Of a DNA stretch of 7,591 nt, positions 1-5,468 are shown one piece after another; the stretch's first letter is position 1; every line of letters begins with the position of its first letter. The stretch lies in the NCBI GenBank assembly GCA_002407865.1, contig DHPI01000049.1, positions 1 to 7,591 on the forward strand, in the 5' to 3' direction. The stretch is from Spirochaetia bacterium UBA5368 (GTDB lineage: Bacteria > Spirochaetota > UBA4802 > UBA5368). A model generated the notes under the pieces. That model did not search any database. It saw only the letters and a list, made by a program, of their open reading frames with translations, and was not told the origin of the DNA. Both the position numbers and the translations under genes were made by a program.

Positions 1-178
1 CGCCACGGCCGCGGGCCAGCGAACCCCCGAGCATGTCGTACAACTTATTATATCTGATTGCTCCCCTTTAAAAATCTTCAGGATTATACACACTCTTCAG
101 CATCAGGGTATACGAAACGTAAACGGCCGGCTCCGATTACATGCATGCGGGCCGAGCAGATTCAGCGTAGTATATGTA
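1..178. other. Left-edge region with no callable gene
   Basis: No convincing gene is visible here. On the minus strand, two perfect TATAAT hexamers occur (plus-strand positions 83-88 and 47-52), along with a purine-rich GGGGAG at 61-66. A short open frame could start at TTG (43-41) or ATG (34-32) and runs off the left edge as MLGGSLARGRG. This may be the promoter region and 5' end of a leftward gene, but the GGGGAG lies 17-26 bases from these starts and too few codons are present to judge. No terminator-like hairpin was found after the YlbF-family gene. Confidence 0.25.
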
Positions 179-568
179 TTATATGCCTGTAATTATCTTG
201 TTCGGCGCGTTCGGCTTGATAATGCGCGACTGTTCGATCGGCTCGCCCTTAGGCTCGCTGATGACCTTCTGAATCTGCATCATCAGGTTCATGAAGTATG
301 TCTGTGTGGCAATGTATTCCTTGAGAAGATCGTTCTGTGAAACTTTATCGTTAAGTCCCTGAAGTCGTTTTTTGTCGTCAACCTCTATCGGCATGCCGGA
401 GATTTCCTTCTGATAAACTTCTTCGCTCGCCTGTGCAAATTCCTCAAGGAGCTTCTTCGACGCCGCGTCGGCCTCGAGTTTCTTCGATACCTCTTCATAT
501 CGCTTAAAGAGTTCAGTTCCCCGGATCATCAATCCAAGCTCGTTCGCTTTCTTTATAATTTCTTCCAT
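179..568 (-). CDS. YlbF/YmcA-family protein (129 aa)
   Basis: This small, highly charged, almost wholly helical protein resembles the YlbF/YmcA (Com_YlbF) family in length and pattern. It opens with a helix carrying ELGLMIRGTELFKRYEE (about residues 10-26). A segment with alternating Lys, Glu and Leu follows (30-55), then a central KKRLQGLNDKVSQNDLLKEYI region (66-86) and a closing helix (88-104) ending in QIQKVIS. The last 20 or so residues form a Pro/Lys/Ile tail that looks like an added disordered extension. No membrane segment, signal peptide or catalytic motif is seen. In Bacillus, YlbF, YmcA and YaaT form a complex that affects RNase Y and development; whether that role holds here is unknown. 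The ATG at 568 is preceded by AAGGAG (585-580) at 11 bases. The upstream acyl-CoA dehydrogenase ends in a terminator, so this gene probably has its own promoter in 569-666, although I could not find clear boxes. Confidence 0.75.
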   Translation of the reverse strand: MEEIIKKANELGLMIRGTELFKRYEEVSKKLEADAASKKLLEEFAQASEEVYQKEISGMPIEVDDKKRLQGLNDKVSQNDLLKEYIATQTYFMNLMMQIQKVISEPKGEPIEQSRIIKPNAPNKIITGI

Positions 569-666
569 TAAAATTACTGCTCCTTTTCAGATGCCGCTCC
601 CGCACACGTGGCGGAGCGTATCCCACCATTACCGGGAAACACCTTCGGAATGCAATTATTTTTTAT
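569..666 (-). promoter_or_regulatory. Leader region of the YlbF-family gene with small hairpin
   Basis: This is the gap between the dehydrogenase terminator and the YlbF-family start. It holds an inverted repeat, GCTCCCGC (596-603) and GCGGAGC (611-617), which pairs with one bulged base around a 7-base loop. It lies just upstream of the AAGGAG ribosome-binding site (585-580). The AT-rich stretch at 655-671 could hold a -10 element, but no convincing -35/-10 pair was found. A regulatory role is inferred only from position. Confidence 0.25.
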
Positions 667-703
667 AAAAACACGCAAGGCGGCAATGATGCGCCGCCTT
701 GCG
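667..703 (-). terminator. Rho-independent terminator of the acyl-CoA dehydrogenase gene
   Basis: A perfect 11-bp inverted repeat, CGCAAGGCGGC (674-684) and GCCGCCTTGCG (693-703), surrounds an 8-base loop. Reading leftward, it is followed by GTG and then TTTTT (671-667). It begins 24 bases after the dehydrogenase stop codon. The plus-strand side has no T-run after the stem, so it acts leftward. Confidence 0.85.
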
Positions 704-727
704 CATCCCCCGAAATTGCGGAAGAGC

Positions 728-2608
728 TTATACCTTTGCCAGCGCCGCCACCTCGCCGAACGCCGACTCCTCTATCTGCAGCGCCGCGAAATCATCATCC
801 TTGATCGATGCAACCTTCCCCTCCTGTACCGGCAGCACCTTCGATATGAAAAACCGCGCCGAATGTATCTTGCCCGAGTAAAAGGCCGCTTCCCTGTTTT
901 CAAGAATCACCGCCCGGCGCTCATCTTCGGTAAGCGCGTTCGCCTTTTCGAAAATCGCCGCTAACTTCTTCTCGGCGATACCAAGCTGCCACAGGTGCAT
1001 CCATCCAAGAATGGTATCGCCCATCACTTCAAGGAAGGGCGTCGCGCTTAGAAACGCCTCGGGGATGCTCATATGCTGCATAAGCCCCATAATATGCTGG
1101 GCCGCATCGACCATGTTGCTTTTCGCCTTCCGTACGATTTCAACATATTTCTGAATTGACAGATTGGCGGCAGCCTCGTCGATCGTTTTGTCCATCTGGC
1201 TGACGATGTACTTGAAAAATTCCCCTTTGCCCATCGGCAGCTTTCTCCCCACAAGATCGATCGCCTGTATGCCGTTCGTCCCCTCGTACAGAGACGTGAT
1301 TTTACAGTCGCGTGCGAACTGCTCGACCGGATAATCGCCGCAGAAGCCGTACCCGCCGAACACCTGGATCGCCTGTGCGCATATCTCATACGCCCTGTCG
1401 CTCGAATAGGCCTTGCACACCGGCGTAAAAAACTCGAGAAACCCGTTGGCGGTCGTCTTTTTCTGCTCGTCCGTTTCAGCGTTTCTCTGGTCGAGGCAGA
1501 ACGCCGCGTAATAATTGAGCGCCCTGAGCCCCTCAACGTACGATTTCATCCACAAAAGGTTGCGCCGTATGTCGGGGTGCTTGATAAGCTGCAGCAATGT
1601 GGTCGATTTTCCCTTGAGGCGGATGTCGGCGCCCTGCAGACGCTCCTGCGCGTATTTCAGCGCATTGAGATAGGCCGTCGACGCGAGGCCGAGCGACTGC
1701 ACGCCCACATTGAGGCGCTCCTCGTTCATCATGTGAAACATGATCTCGATGCCCTGACACGGATGCCCCAGCAGCTCGCCGACGCAGTTGCCGCTGTCGC
1801 CGAAGCTGAGCTGGCACGTGGCCGAGCCCTTGATGCCCATCTTGTGCTCAATGCCCGCGCACGCCACGTCATTGAACTCCCCGAGGCTGAGGTCGTCGTT
1901 CACCCTGTACTTCGGCACGATGAATATTGAAATGCCCTTAATGCCGGGCGGGTCGCCCTCGATCCTCGCGAGCACCGGGTGGATAATGTTCGGCTTCGAA
2001 TCGTAATCGCCGCCGGTTATGAATATTTTCTGCCCGGTGATTCTAAAATGCGTATCGTCAATACGCACGGCTTTCGTAGCCACATGCGCCAGGTCGCTCC
2101 CCGCGCCCGGCTCCGTAAGGCACATGGTGCCGCCCCACTCGAACGAATAGACCTTACCGAGATACTTCCGCTTCTGCTCTTCGGTGCCGTAAAGCTCGAT
2201 AAGTTTCCCCGCGCCGTGGGCCAGACCGGGATACAGGTTTAACGCGGTATTCGCCGCATGGAACATCTCGTTACAGGCGGTATCGACCGACATCGGAAGT
2301 CCCTGCCCGCCGGCCTCGACATCATCCGCCGCCGACACCCATCCCGCCTCGCCGTAATCCTTCAGCGGCCTGTGAAACGATTCGGGCAGCGTCACCTTGC
2401 CGTTATCCCATTTCGCGCCGATCCTGTCGCCGTCCTGATTAATCGGAGCAAGCACGTTGTCCGAAAACTTCAGCGCCTGTTCAATGATCATGTCAAATTC
2501 GTCTTTTGAAAATAAACTGAATTTTTCTTTATTCGTTAACTGGAGGATATCAAATTGTTCATACAGTACGAATTCAATATCTCTCTTCTCAACCAATACG
2601 CTCGCCAT
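728..2608 (-). CDS. Acyl-CoA dehydrogenase, long form with C-terminal extension (626 aa)
   Basis: This FAD enzyme would catalyse alpha,beta-dehydrogenation of an acyl-CoA and pass electrons to ETF. Visible motifs are the N-terminal helical domain (about 35-155), the flavin/substrate strand MCLTEPGAGSD (162-172), MGIKGSATCQLSF (257-269), MNEERL (294-299), QVFGGYGF (415-422) and YEGTNGIQA (441-449). Glu442 sits where the medium-chain-type catalytic base is found. Classical enzymes are about 380 residues; this one adds an N-terminal stretch and a C-terminal helical region (about 465-595). That matches the roughly 600-residue subgroup that includes methylmercaptopropionyl-CoA dehydrogenase (DmdC) and other FadE-like proteins. 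The substrate cannot be read from the sequence. The start is set at ATG 2608 because AAGGAGG (2621-2615) lies 6 bases upstream; an in-frame GTG at 2614 directly abuts that site and is less likely. The gene is monocistronic, with its own terminator, and is divergent from the bactofilin gene. Confidence 0.93.
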   Translation of the reverse strand: MASVLVEKRDIEFVLYEQFDILQLTNKEKFSLFSKDEFDMIIEQALKFSDNVLAPINQDGDRIGAKWDNGKVTLPESFHRPLKDYGEAGWVSAADDVEAGGQGLPMSVDTACNEMFHAANTALNLYPGLAHGAGKLIELYGTEEQKRKYLGKVYSFEWGGTMCLTEPGAGSDLAHVATKAVRIDDTHFRITGQKIFITGGDYDSKPNIIHPVLARIEGDPPGIKGISIFIVPKYRVNDDLSLGEFNDVACAGIEHKMGIKGSATCQLSFGDSGNCVGELLGHPCQGIEIMFHMMNEERLNVGVQSLGLASTAYLNALKYAQERLQGADIRLKGKSTTLLQLIKHPDIRRNLLWMKSYVEGLRALNYYAAFCLDQRNAETDEQKKTTANGFLEFFTPVCKAYSSDRAYEICAQAIQVFGGYGFCGDYPVEQFARDCKITSLYEGTNGIQAIDLVGRKLPMGKGEFFKYIVSQMDKTIDEAAANLSIQKYVEIVRKAKSNMVDAAQHIMGLMQHMSIPEAFLSATPFLEVMGDTILGWMHLWQLGIAEKKLAAIFEKANALTEDERRAVILENREAAFYSGKIHSARFFISKVLPVQEGKVASIKDDDFAALQIEESAFGEVAALAKV

Positions 2609-2639
2609 CTCCACCCTCCTTCAATGCGTAATCCCTTAA

Positions 2640-2682
2640 AAAATGTGATGAATTGCGCATGTATATTTTTGCGACACATTTT
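2640..2682. repeat. Inverted repeat AAAATGTG / CACATTTT upstream of the dehydrogenase
   Basis: Perfect 8-bp arms, AAAATGTG (2640-2647) and CACATTTT (2675-2682), are separated by 27 bases. They lie 32-74 bases upstream of the dehydrogenase ATG. The arms could be half-sites for a regulator of acyl-CoA metabolism, or chance in AT-rich DNA. The long spacer argues against a simple dimer operator. Confidence 0.3.
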
Positions 2683-2839
2683 CGATTTGATGACTACTTT
2701 TGCAAGTATTTTTTTCTATTTATGTTATATTACATCATTATAATTATTATGCTTATATTTAACCATATAATTTTTTATACCGGGCCGCCGGACAGATTTC
2801 CCGGCAGCATAAAAATGGCGTCCGCGCGGTAAATTAATA

Positions 2840-2872
2840 TTGACATTGCCCACAGGCCGGGGCAACTATATA
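2840..2872 (+). promoter_or_regulatory. Candidate bactofilin promoter (TTGACA ... TATATA)
   Basis: A perfect consensus -35 hexamer TTGACA (2840-2845) is followed after 21 bases by TATATA (2867-2872). The spacing is longer than the usual 16-18, which lowers confidence. If it is used, transcription would begin near 2879, giving a leader of about 24 bases to the ATG at 2903. This would also explain why the in-frame TTG at 2840 is not a translation start. Confidence 0.3.
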
Positions 2873-2902
2873 GAGATGCAAAGACCGGATGAGGATGACC
2901 CG

Positions 2903-3256
2903 ATGAATGAAATAAAAGAAATCGTAGAAGATGAAAATAAAATCGGCACGGTTGTGGCCGACGACATAGAATTCCACGGCAGGCTTGTCTTCAAAAATTC
3001 TCTGAAGATAAAGGGTTTTTTCGAAGGCAGAATCGAGACAAAAGGCCATCTCATTATCGGCCAGGAAGCGAAAGTCAGCGCCGACATTAAGGCGGGAATT
3101 GTTTCCGTGAACGGCGCGATCAACGGCAAAATAAACGCGACACAAAGAATCGAGCTTTTCAGCAAGAGCGCAACAAACAGCGACCTTGTAACACCCGAGC
3201 TGTATATCGAGCGGGGTTCTGTCTTTAACGGCACCTGTGTGATGAACGAAAAATAA
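2903..3256 (+). CDS. Bactofilin (117 aa)
   Basis: Bactofilins are small cytoskeletal proteins that polymerise through a right-handed beta-helix and shape the cell envelope or position envelope enzymes. The core here (about 14-113) shows the short-strand glycine/hydrophobic repeat: IEFHGRLVF, LKIKGFFEGRIE, HLIIGQEAKVSADIKA, IVSVNGAINGKINA, RIELFSKSA and ELYIERGSVFNGTCVM. The closing pattern Gly-x-x-Phe-x-Gly-x-Cys-x-Met is typical of the family. A short charged N-terminal tail is present, with no signal peptide. I chose ATG 2903 because GAGG (2891-2894) lies 8 bases upstream. ATG 2876 and TTG 2840 are in-frame alternatives with poorer ribosome-binding sites. The outer-membrane protein gene follows after 15 bases and is probably cotranscribed, which suggests a cell-envelope role. 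Confidence 0.88.
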   Translation: MNEIKEIVEDENKIGTVVADDIEFHGRLVFKNSLKIKGFFEGRIETKGHLIIGQEAKVSADIKAGIVSVNGAINGKINATQRIELFSKSATNSDLVTPELYIERGSVFNGTCVMNEK

Positions 3257-3271
3257 GATCGCCCATTAACG

Positions 3272-3934
3272 ATGAAAAAACGATTACACTCCACATTGCG
3301 CACCGCCCTGCTTACGCTCGTTGTTTCAGCCTGGGGGATATTCTTTGTGGGCGCGTCACTGTACGCGCTCGACGTTCAGCAGATTACTCCGAATGCCTCG
3401 TTCGGCATCGGGGGATACTATGGCATGTACAATATCTCATCCACCAGAGACAATGACGGCCCCGGCCCCGCAAAGAACGGATATGGGTTCGGTGGCGGTT
3501 TTATATGCGAAAGCATGATAACCAGCGCGTTCGGCGTCGGTTCGGGAGTATGGTTCAATCAGACAAATTTCAAATATGAAAACATGAATGCCAGCGGTTC
3601 ATTTCAATCGCTCACCATGCCGGTTCTTGCGCTGGCGTCCCTGTCGTATAACAGGTTCCGCTTCGACATCCTCGGCGGTTTTGTGATATCATACATAATG
3701 AACGCAAAATACAAGGTTAACGGCGAAACGTTTGAAATACTGAAGTATGCAAATTGTTATCAAATCGGCGCCTCAGGCGGATTCAGAATACGGTTCGCCG
3801 TAAGCCGTTTTACTGATATTTTTATCGCGCTCCAGGGCGAGAAGTATTTTACATCGCTTTACGATACCGGGGAGTCCTCCAGCCAGATGTTCGGCGCATC
3901 AGTCCTATCGGGCGTACTGTTCAGAACTTTTTAG
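3272..3934 (+). CDS. Outer-membrane beta-barrel protein (220 aa)
   Basis: The N-terminus is a Sec signal peptide: MKKR, a hydrophobic core (about 11-28) and a likely cleavage after ASLYA (residue 32). The mature part (about 188 residues) has alternating strands rich in Gly and aromatic residues, such as SFGIGGYYGMY (43-53), GYGFGGGF (70-77), FGVGSGVWF (87-95), FRFDILGGFVISYIM (129-143) and ASGGFRIRFAV (167-177). The chain ends in SGVLFRTF, and the terminal Phe fits the BAM recognition signal of outer-membrane barrels. The size suggests a small barrel of the OmpA-like/OMP_b-brl class with about 8 strands. No peptidoglycan-binding domain is present, so a porin, adhesin or structural role cannot be chosen. 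It follows the bactofilin gene by 15 bases. The ribosome-binding site is weak, so translation may depend partly on coupling. Confidence 0.75.
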   Translation: MKKRLHSTLRTALLTLVVSAWGIFFVGASLYALDVQQITPNASFGIGGYYGMYNISSTRDNDGPGPAKNGYGFGGGFICESMITSAFGVGSGVWFNQTNFKYENMNASGSFQSLTMPVLALASLSYNRFRFDILGGFVISYIMNAKYKVNGETFEILKYANCYQIGASGGFRIRFAVSRFTDIFIALQGEKYFTSLYDTGESSSQMFGASVLSGVLFRTF

Positions 3935-3954
3935 CCGGACCCGCCGCGACGGTG

Positions 3955-4185
3955 CTACAGCGGCCGTATATCGACAATCTTCACCTCGCCGTCCAGCGCC
4001 AGCACAAGCTGATCGCGTACTCCCGCGTCGAACCGTATGCACACACCGCAATCCGAGCTCATTGAACGCGGAATGGGAATTATCTTGAATGGAACCCCGC
4101 GAGCCTTCAATATCTTTTCCGATTTCATAACGCCGCTGACCGATTCAAACAGCGCAACAAAGTGTCCTGTCTCCTGTACGCTCAT
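3955..4185 (-). CDS. DUF3343 protein, putative Se/S carrier-like (76 aa)
   Basis: This small soluble protein matches the DUF3343 (putative Se/S carrier protein-like) pattern across its length. It shows VALFESVSGVMKSEKIL (10-26), GVPFKIIPIPR (30-40) and the signature SSDCGVCIRF (43-52), which contains Cys46 and Cys49 as a CxxC pair. Family members are usually 70-90 residues and often lie beside yedF and selenium-metabolism genes, so persulfide or selenium handling is suspected but, to my knowledge, not proven. The ATG at 4185 overlaps the stop of the upstream 38-codon ORF in an ATGA arrangement. GGGAGG (4202-4197) gives a ribosome-binding site at 11 bases, inside that ORF. It converges on the outer-membrane protein gene with only 20 bases between, and no hairpin terminator was seen there. 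Confidence 0.85.
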   Translation of the reverse strand: MSVQETGHFVALFESVSGVMKSEKILKARGVPFKIIPIPRSMSSDCGVCIRFDAGVRDQLVLALDGEVKIVDIRPL

Positions 4186-4298
4186 GACGCAAGCAGCCTC
4201 CCGAGCTCGTCGTCGCCCCTGCCCATCCGCTCGCCCGATGCGACGATAACGACCGGCTGAGGGCAGGCAAGCCCGCGCGCGTCAATTGTATTCGCCAT
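4182..4298 (-). CDS. Mini YedF/TusA-like ORF (38 aa), likely internally deleted YedF remnant
   Basis: This ORF starts at ATG 4298, with GGAGG (4311-4307) 8 bases upstream, and ends in TGA at 4184-4182. Residues 6-17, DARGLACPQPVV, are the opening of a TusA/SirA-fold domain with its CPxP sulfur-binding cysteine (Cys12). Residues 18-36, ending in MGRGDDELGRLL, match the start of the DsrE-like C-terminal domain of the selenium-metabolism protein YedF, as I recall the family. Intact YedF proteins are about 190-210 residues, so the rest of the TusA fold and most of the second domain are missing. The join falls near the Val-Val-Ile run (16-18). The reading frame, ribosome-binding site, candidate promoter and ATGA overlap with DUF3343 are all intact. 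It may be a decayed gene kept as a translated leader for DUF3343, or a functional microprotein. Annotating it as a pseudogene would also be defensible. Confidence 0.65.
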   Translation of the reverse strand: MANTIDARGLACPQPVVIVASGERMGRGDDELGRLLAS

Positions 4299-4386
4299 AG
4301 AAATTTCCTCCGTTGTCAGGCGGCATCATGGTCACATGCACGGCCATTCCGCATGCTGTCAATAATTAATTCTATAAATATGATGT

Positions 4387-4416
4387 ATTAAAATTTATAA
4401 TATATTAGCGTGTCGA
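4387..4416 (-). promoter_or_regulatory. Candidate promoter for mini-YedF/DUF3343
   Basis: On the minus strand, TCGACA (4416-4411) is followed by an 18-base spacer and TTTAAT (4392-4387). Each hexamer differs from consensus at one position. Transcription would begin near 4380, giving a leader of about 80 bases. It lies just downstream of the etfA terminator, which supports independent transcription. A nearby TTGACA (4362-4357) has no good -10. Confidence 0.45.
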
Positions 4417-4439
4417 AAACAGATCACCGAGGTGAACGT

Positions 4440-4469
4440 AAAACGAGGGACGCCAAAAGGCGTCCCTCG
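4440..4469 (-). terminator. Rho-independent terminator of the etfB-etfA operon
   Basis: A perfect 11-bp stem, CGAGGGACGCC (4444-4454) and GGCGTCCCTCG (4459-4469), has a 4-base loop. Reading leftward it is followed by TTTT (4443-4440). It begins 32 bases after the etfA stop. The T-run is short, but the stem is very stable. Confidence 0.85.
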
Positions 4470-4501
4470 CATGTTATCACTATGGTACAACTTCGTTACT
4501 C

Positions 4502-5455
4502 TTAGCCAAGCGCTTCCATGATTGCGGGAATAACTTCAAAAAGGTCGCCCACGATACCATAGGTTGCAATATTGAAGATCGGCGCTTCCGGGTCTTTGTT
4601 GATAGCAACGATGCACTGTGAACCCTTCATGCCGGCAACGTGCTGAATAGCGCCGGAGATACCAGCCGCAAGATACAGCGCCGGGGCAACGGTCTTGCCC
4701 GACTGGCCTACCTGGCGGGCAGCGTCGGTCCAGCCAGCATCAACGACAGGGCGCGATGCCGCATATTCGCCGCCGAGCTTCTTCGCGAGCGAAACAATAA
4801 TATCGTTGTATTTATCTTTTTCTTTCGTTCCGCGGCCGCCCGATACGATAATCTTGGCCTGGCTGATATCAACCGAACCAGCCATTGTCGCGATAACTTC
4901 TTTAATCTTTCTCTTGGAATCGCCGAGGCTTGCCGATACCGCGGTAACACTTCCGGCCGCGCCTGCAGCTTCCTTATCGAACGCGCCTTTCTCAAACGTC
5001 GCGACAAATTTGTCGGTCTTTACAGACTTCTGCTCCTGGATTTTACCGTTGTAGGTGTTACGCGTAAAAACCAGCGCTCCGCCTTCAAACGCAACCTTGT
5101 TGCAGTTCGACACGATGCCTGCGCCTATCGCAAGCGCCGCCTTCGCCGCATAGTCAACGCCATCATATGAATGAGGAATAAGAACTCCCTTTACATCCTG
5201 GCTTTCAACAACGGCTTTCACCGCCTGGGCATAAAGATCAGCGCTGAATGATTCGAGTTTCGCGTCAACAACCGAAAACACCTCGGGAATATACTGAGCT
5301 ACTTCTTTCGCGATGCTGTCATCCTTATAAAATACAGCAGCCGCCGGGGTTGCACCGACCATGGATGCGATCTCTTTCGCCGCCTTGCAAAGCTCAAGAG
5401 TGGCTTCGCTTAATTTTCCGTTTCTCTGTTCTGCAATTAATACTATTCTGGCCAT
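4502..5455 (-). CDS. etfA: Electron transfer flavoprotein subunit alpha (317 aa)
   Basis: EtfA binds FAD and, with EtfB, shuttles electrons from acyl-CoA dehydrogenases to the respiratory chain or another acceptor. The N-terminal alpha/beta domain covers about 1-185. The C-terminal FAD domain carries SGGRG (205-209), SRPVVDAGW (234-242), VGQSGKTVAP (249-258), GISGAIQH (265-272), AINKDPEAPIF (284-294) and YGIVGDL (299-305). The length matches the usual 310-330 residues and no ferredoxin-like extension is present. The residue before YGIVGDL is Thr where Asp is common. The ATG at 5455 has GGAGG (5467-5463) 7 bases upstream, in the 13-base gap after etfB. The two genes are therefore almost certainly cotranscribed, ending at the terminator at 4440-4469. 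Confidence 0.97.
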   Translation of the reverse strand: MARIVLIAEQRNGKLSEATLELCKAAKEIASMVGATPAAAVFYKDDSIAKEVAQYIPEVFSVVDAKLESFSADLYAQAVKAVVESQDVKGVLIPHSYDGVDYAAKAALAIGAGIVSNCNKVAFEGGALVFTRNTYNGKIQEQKSVKTDKFVATFEKGAFDKEAAGAAGSVTAVSASLGDSKRKIKEVIATMAGSVDISQAKIIVSGGRGTKEKDKYNDIIVSLAKKLGGEYAASRPVVDAGWTDAARQVGQSGKTVAPALYLAAGISGAIQHVAGMKGSQCIVAINKDPEAPIFNIATYGIVGDLFEVIPAIMEALG

Positions 5456-5468
5456 TGTCGTACCTCCC

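Larger units (their letters stand above)
2609..2902. promoter_or_regulatory. AT-rich divergent intergenic region
   Basis: This stretch of nearly 300 bases separates the leftward dehydrogenase from the rightward bactofilin and holds no supported gene. A candidate leftward promoter has a perfect TATAAT (2742-2737) with a poor -35, TGGTTA (2765-2760), 17 bases upstream. A candidate rightward promoter is TTGCAA (2700-2705), a 17-base spacer and TGTTAT (2723-2728). An 8-bp inverted repeat lies at 2640-2647 and 2675-2682. An imperfect GC-rich hairpin lies at 2784-2808 with no T-run after it. All box assignments are by eye. Confidence 0.45.

Noticed and set aside
2..340. Plus-strand frame open from the left edge
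   Set aside because: It is open for about 113 codons, but two thirds of it is antisense to the YlbF-family gene; the remaining part does not look like protein and has no start or family motif.
608..964. Plus-strand open frame antisense to the dehydrogenase 3' end
   Set aside because: It runs across the terminator and overlaps the real gene on the other strand; its composition is Arg/Leu-rich with no recognisable family.
1533..1817. Alternative minus-strand open frame inside the dehydrogenase
   Set aside because: It is wholly contained in a well-supported gene in another frame and is rich in Arg and Ala, typical of a shadow frame.
2609..2614. GTG at 2614 as the dehydrogenase start
   Set aside because: It directly abuts the AAGGAGG ribosome-binding site; ATG 2608 has the correct 6-base spacing.
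2784..2808. GC-rich imperfect hairpin before the bactofilin gene
   Set aside because: It has a mismatch in the stem and no T-run on either strand in the right position, so it is not supported as a terminator.
3935..3954. Possible bidirectional terminator between the convergent outer-membrane protein and DUF3343 genes
   Set aside because: Only 20 bases lie between them, and no stem with a T-run was found.
4640..5170. Long plus-strand open frame antisense to etfA
   Set aside because: etfA is unmistakable on the other strand, and the antisense product resembles no family.
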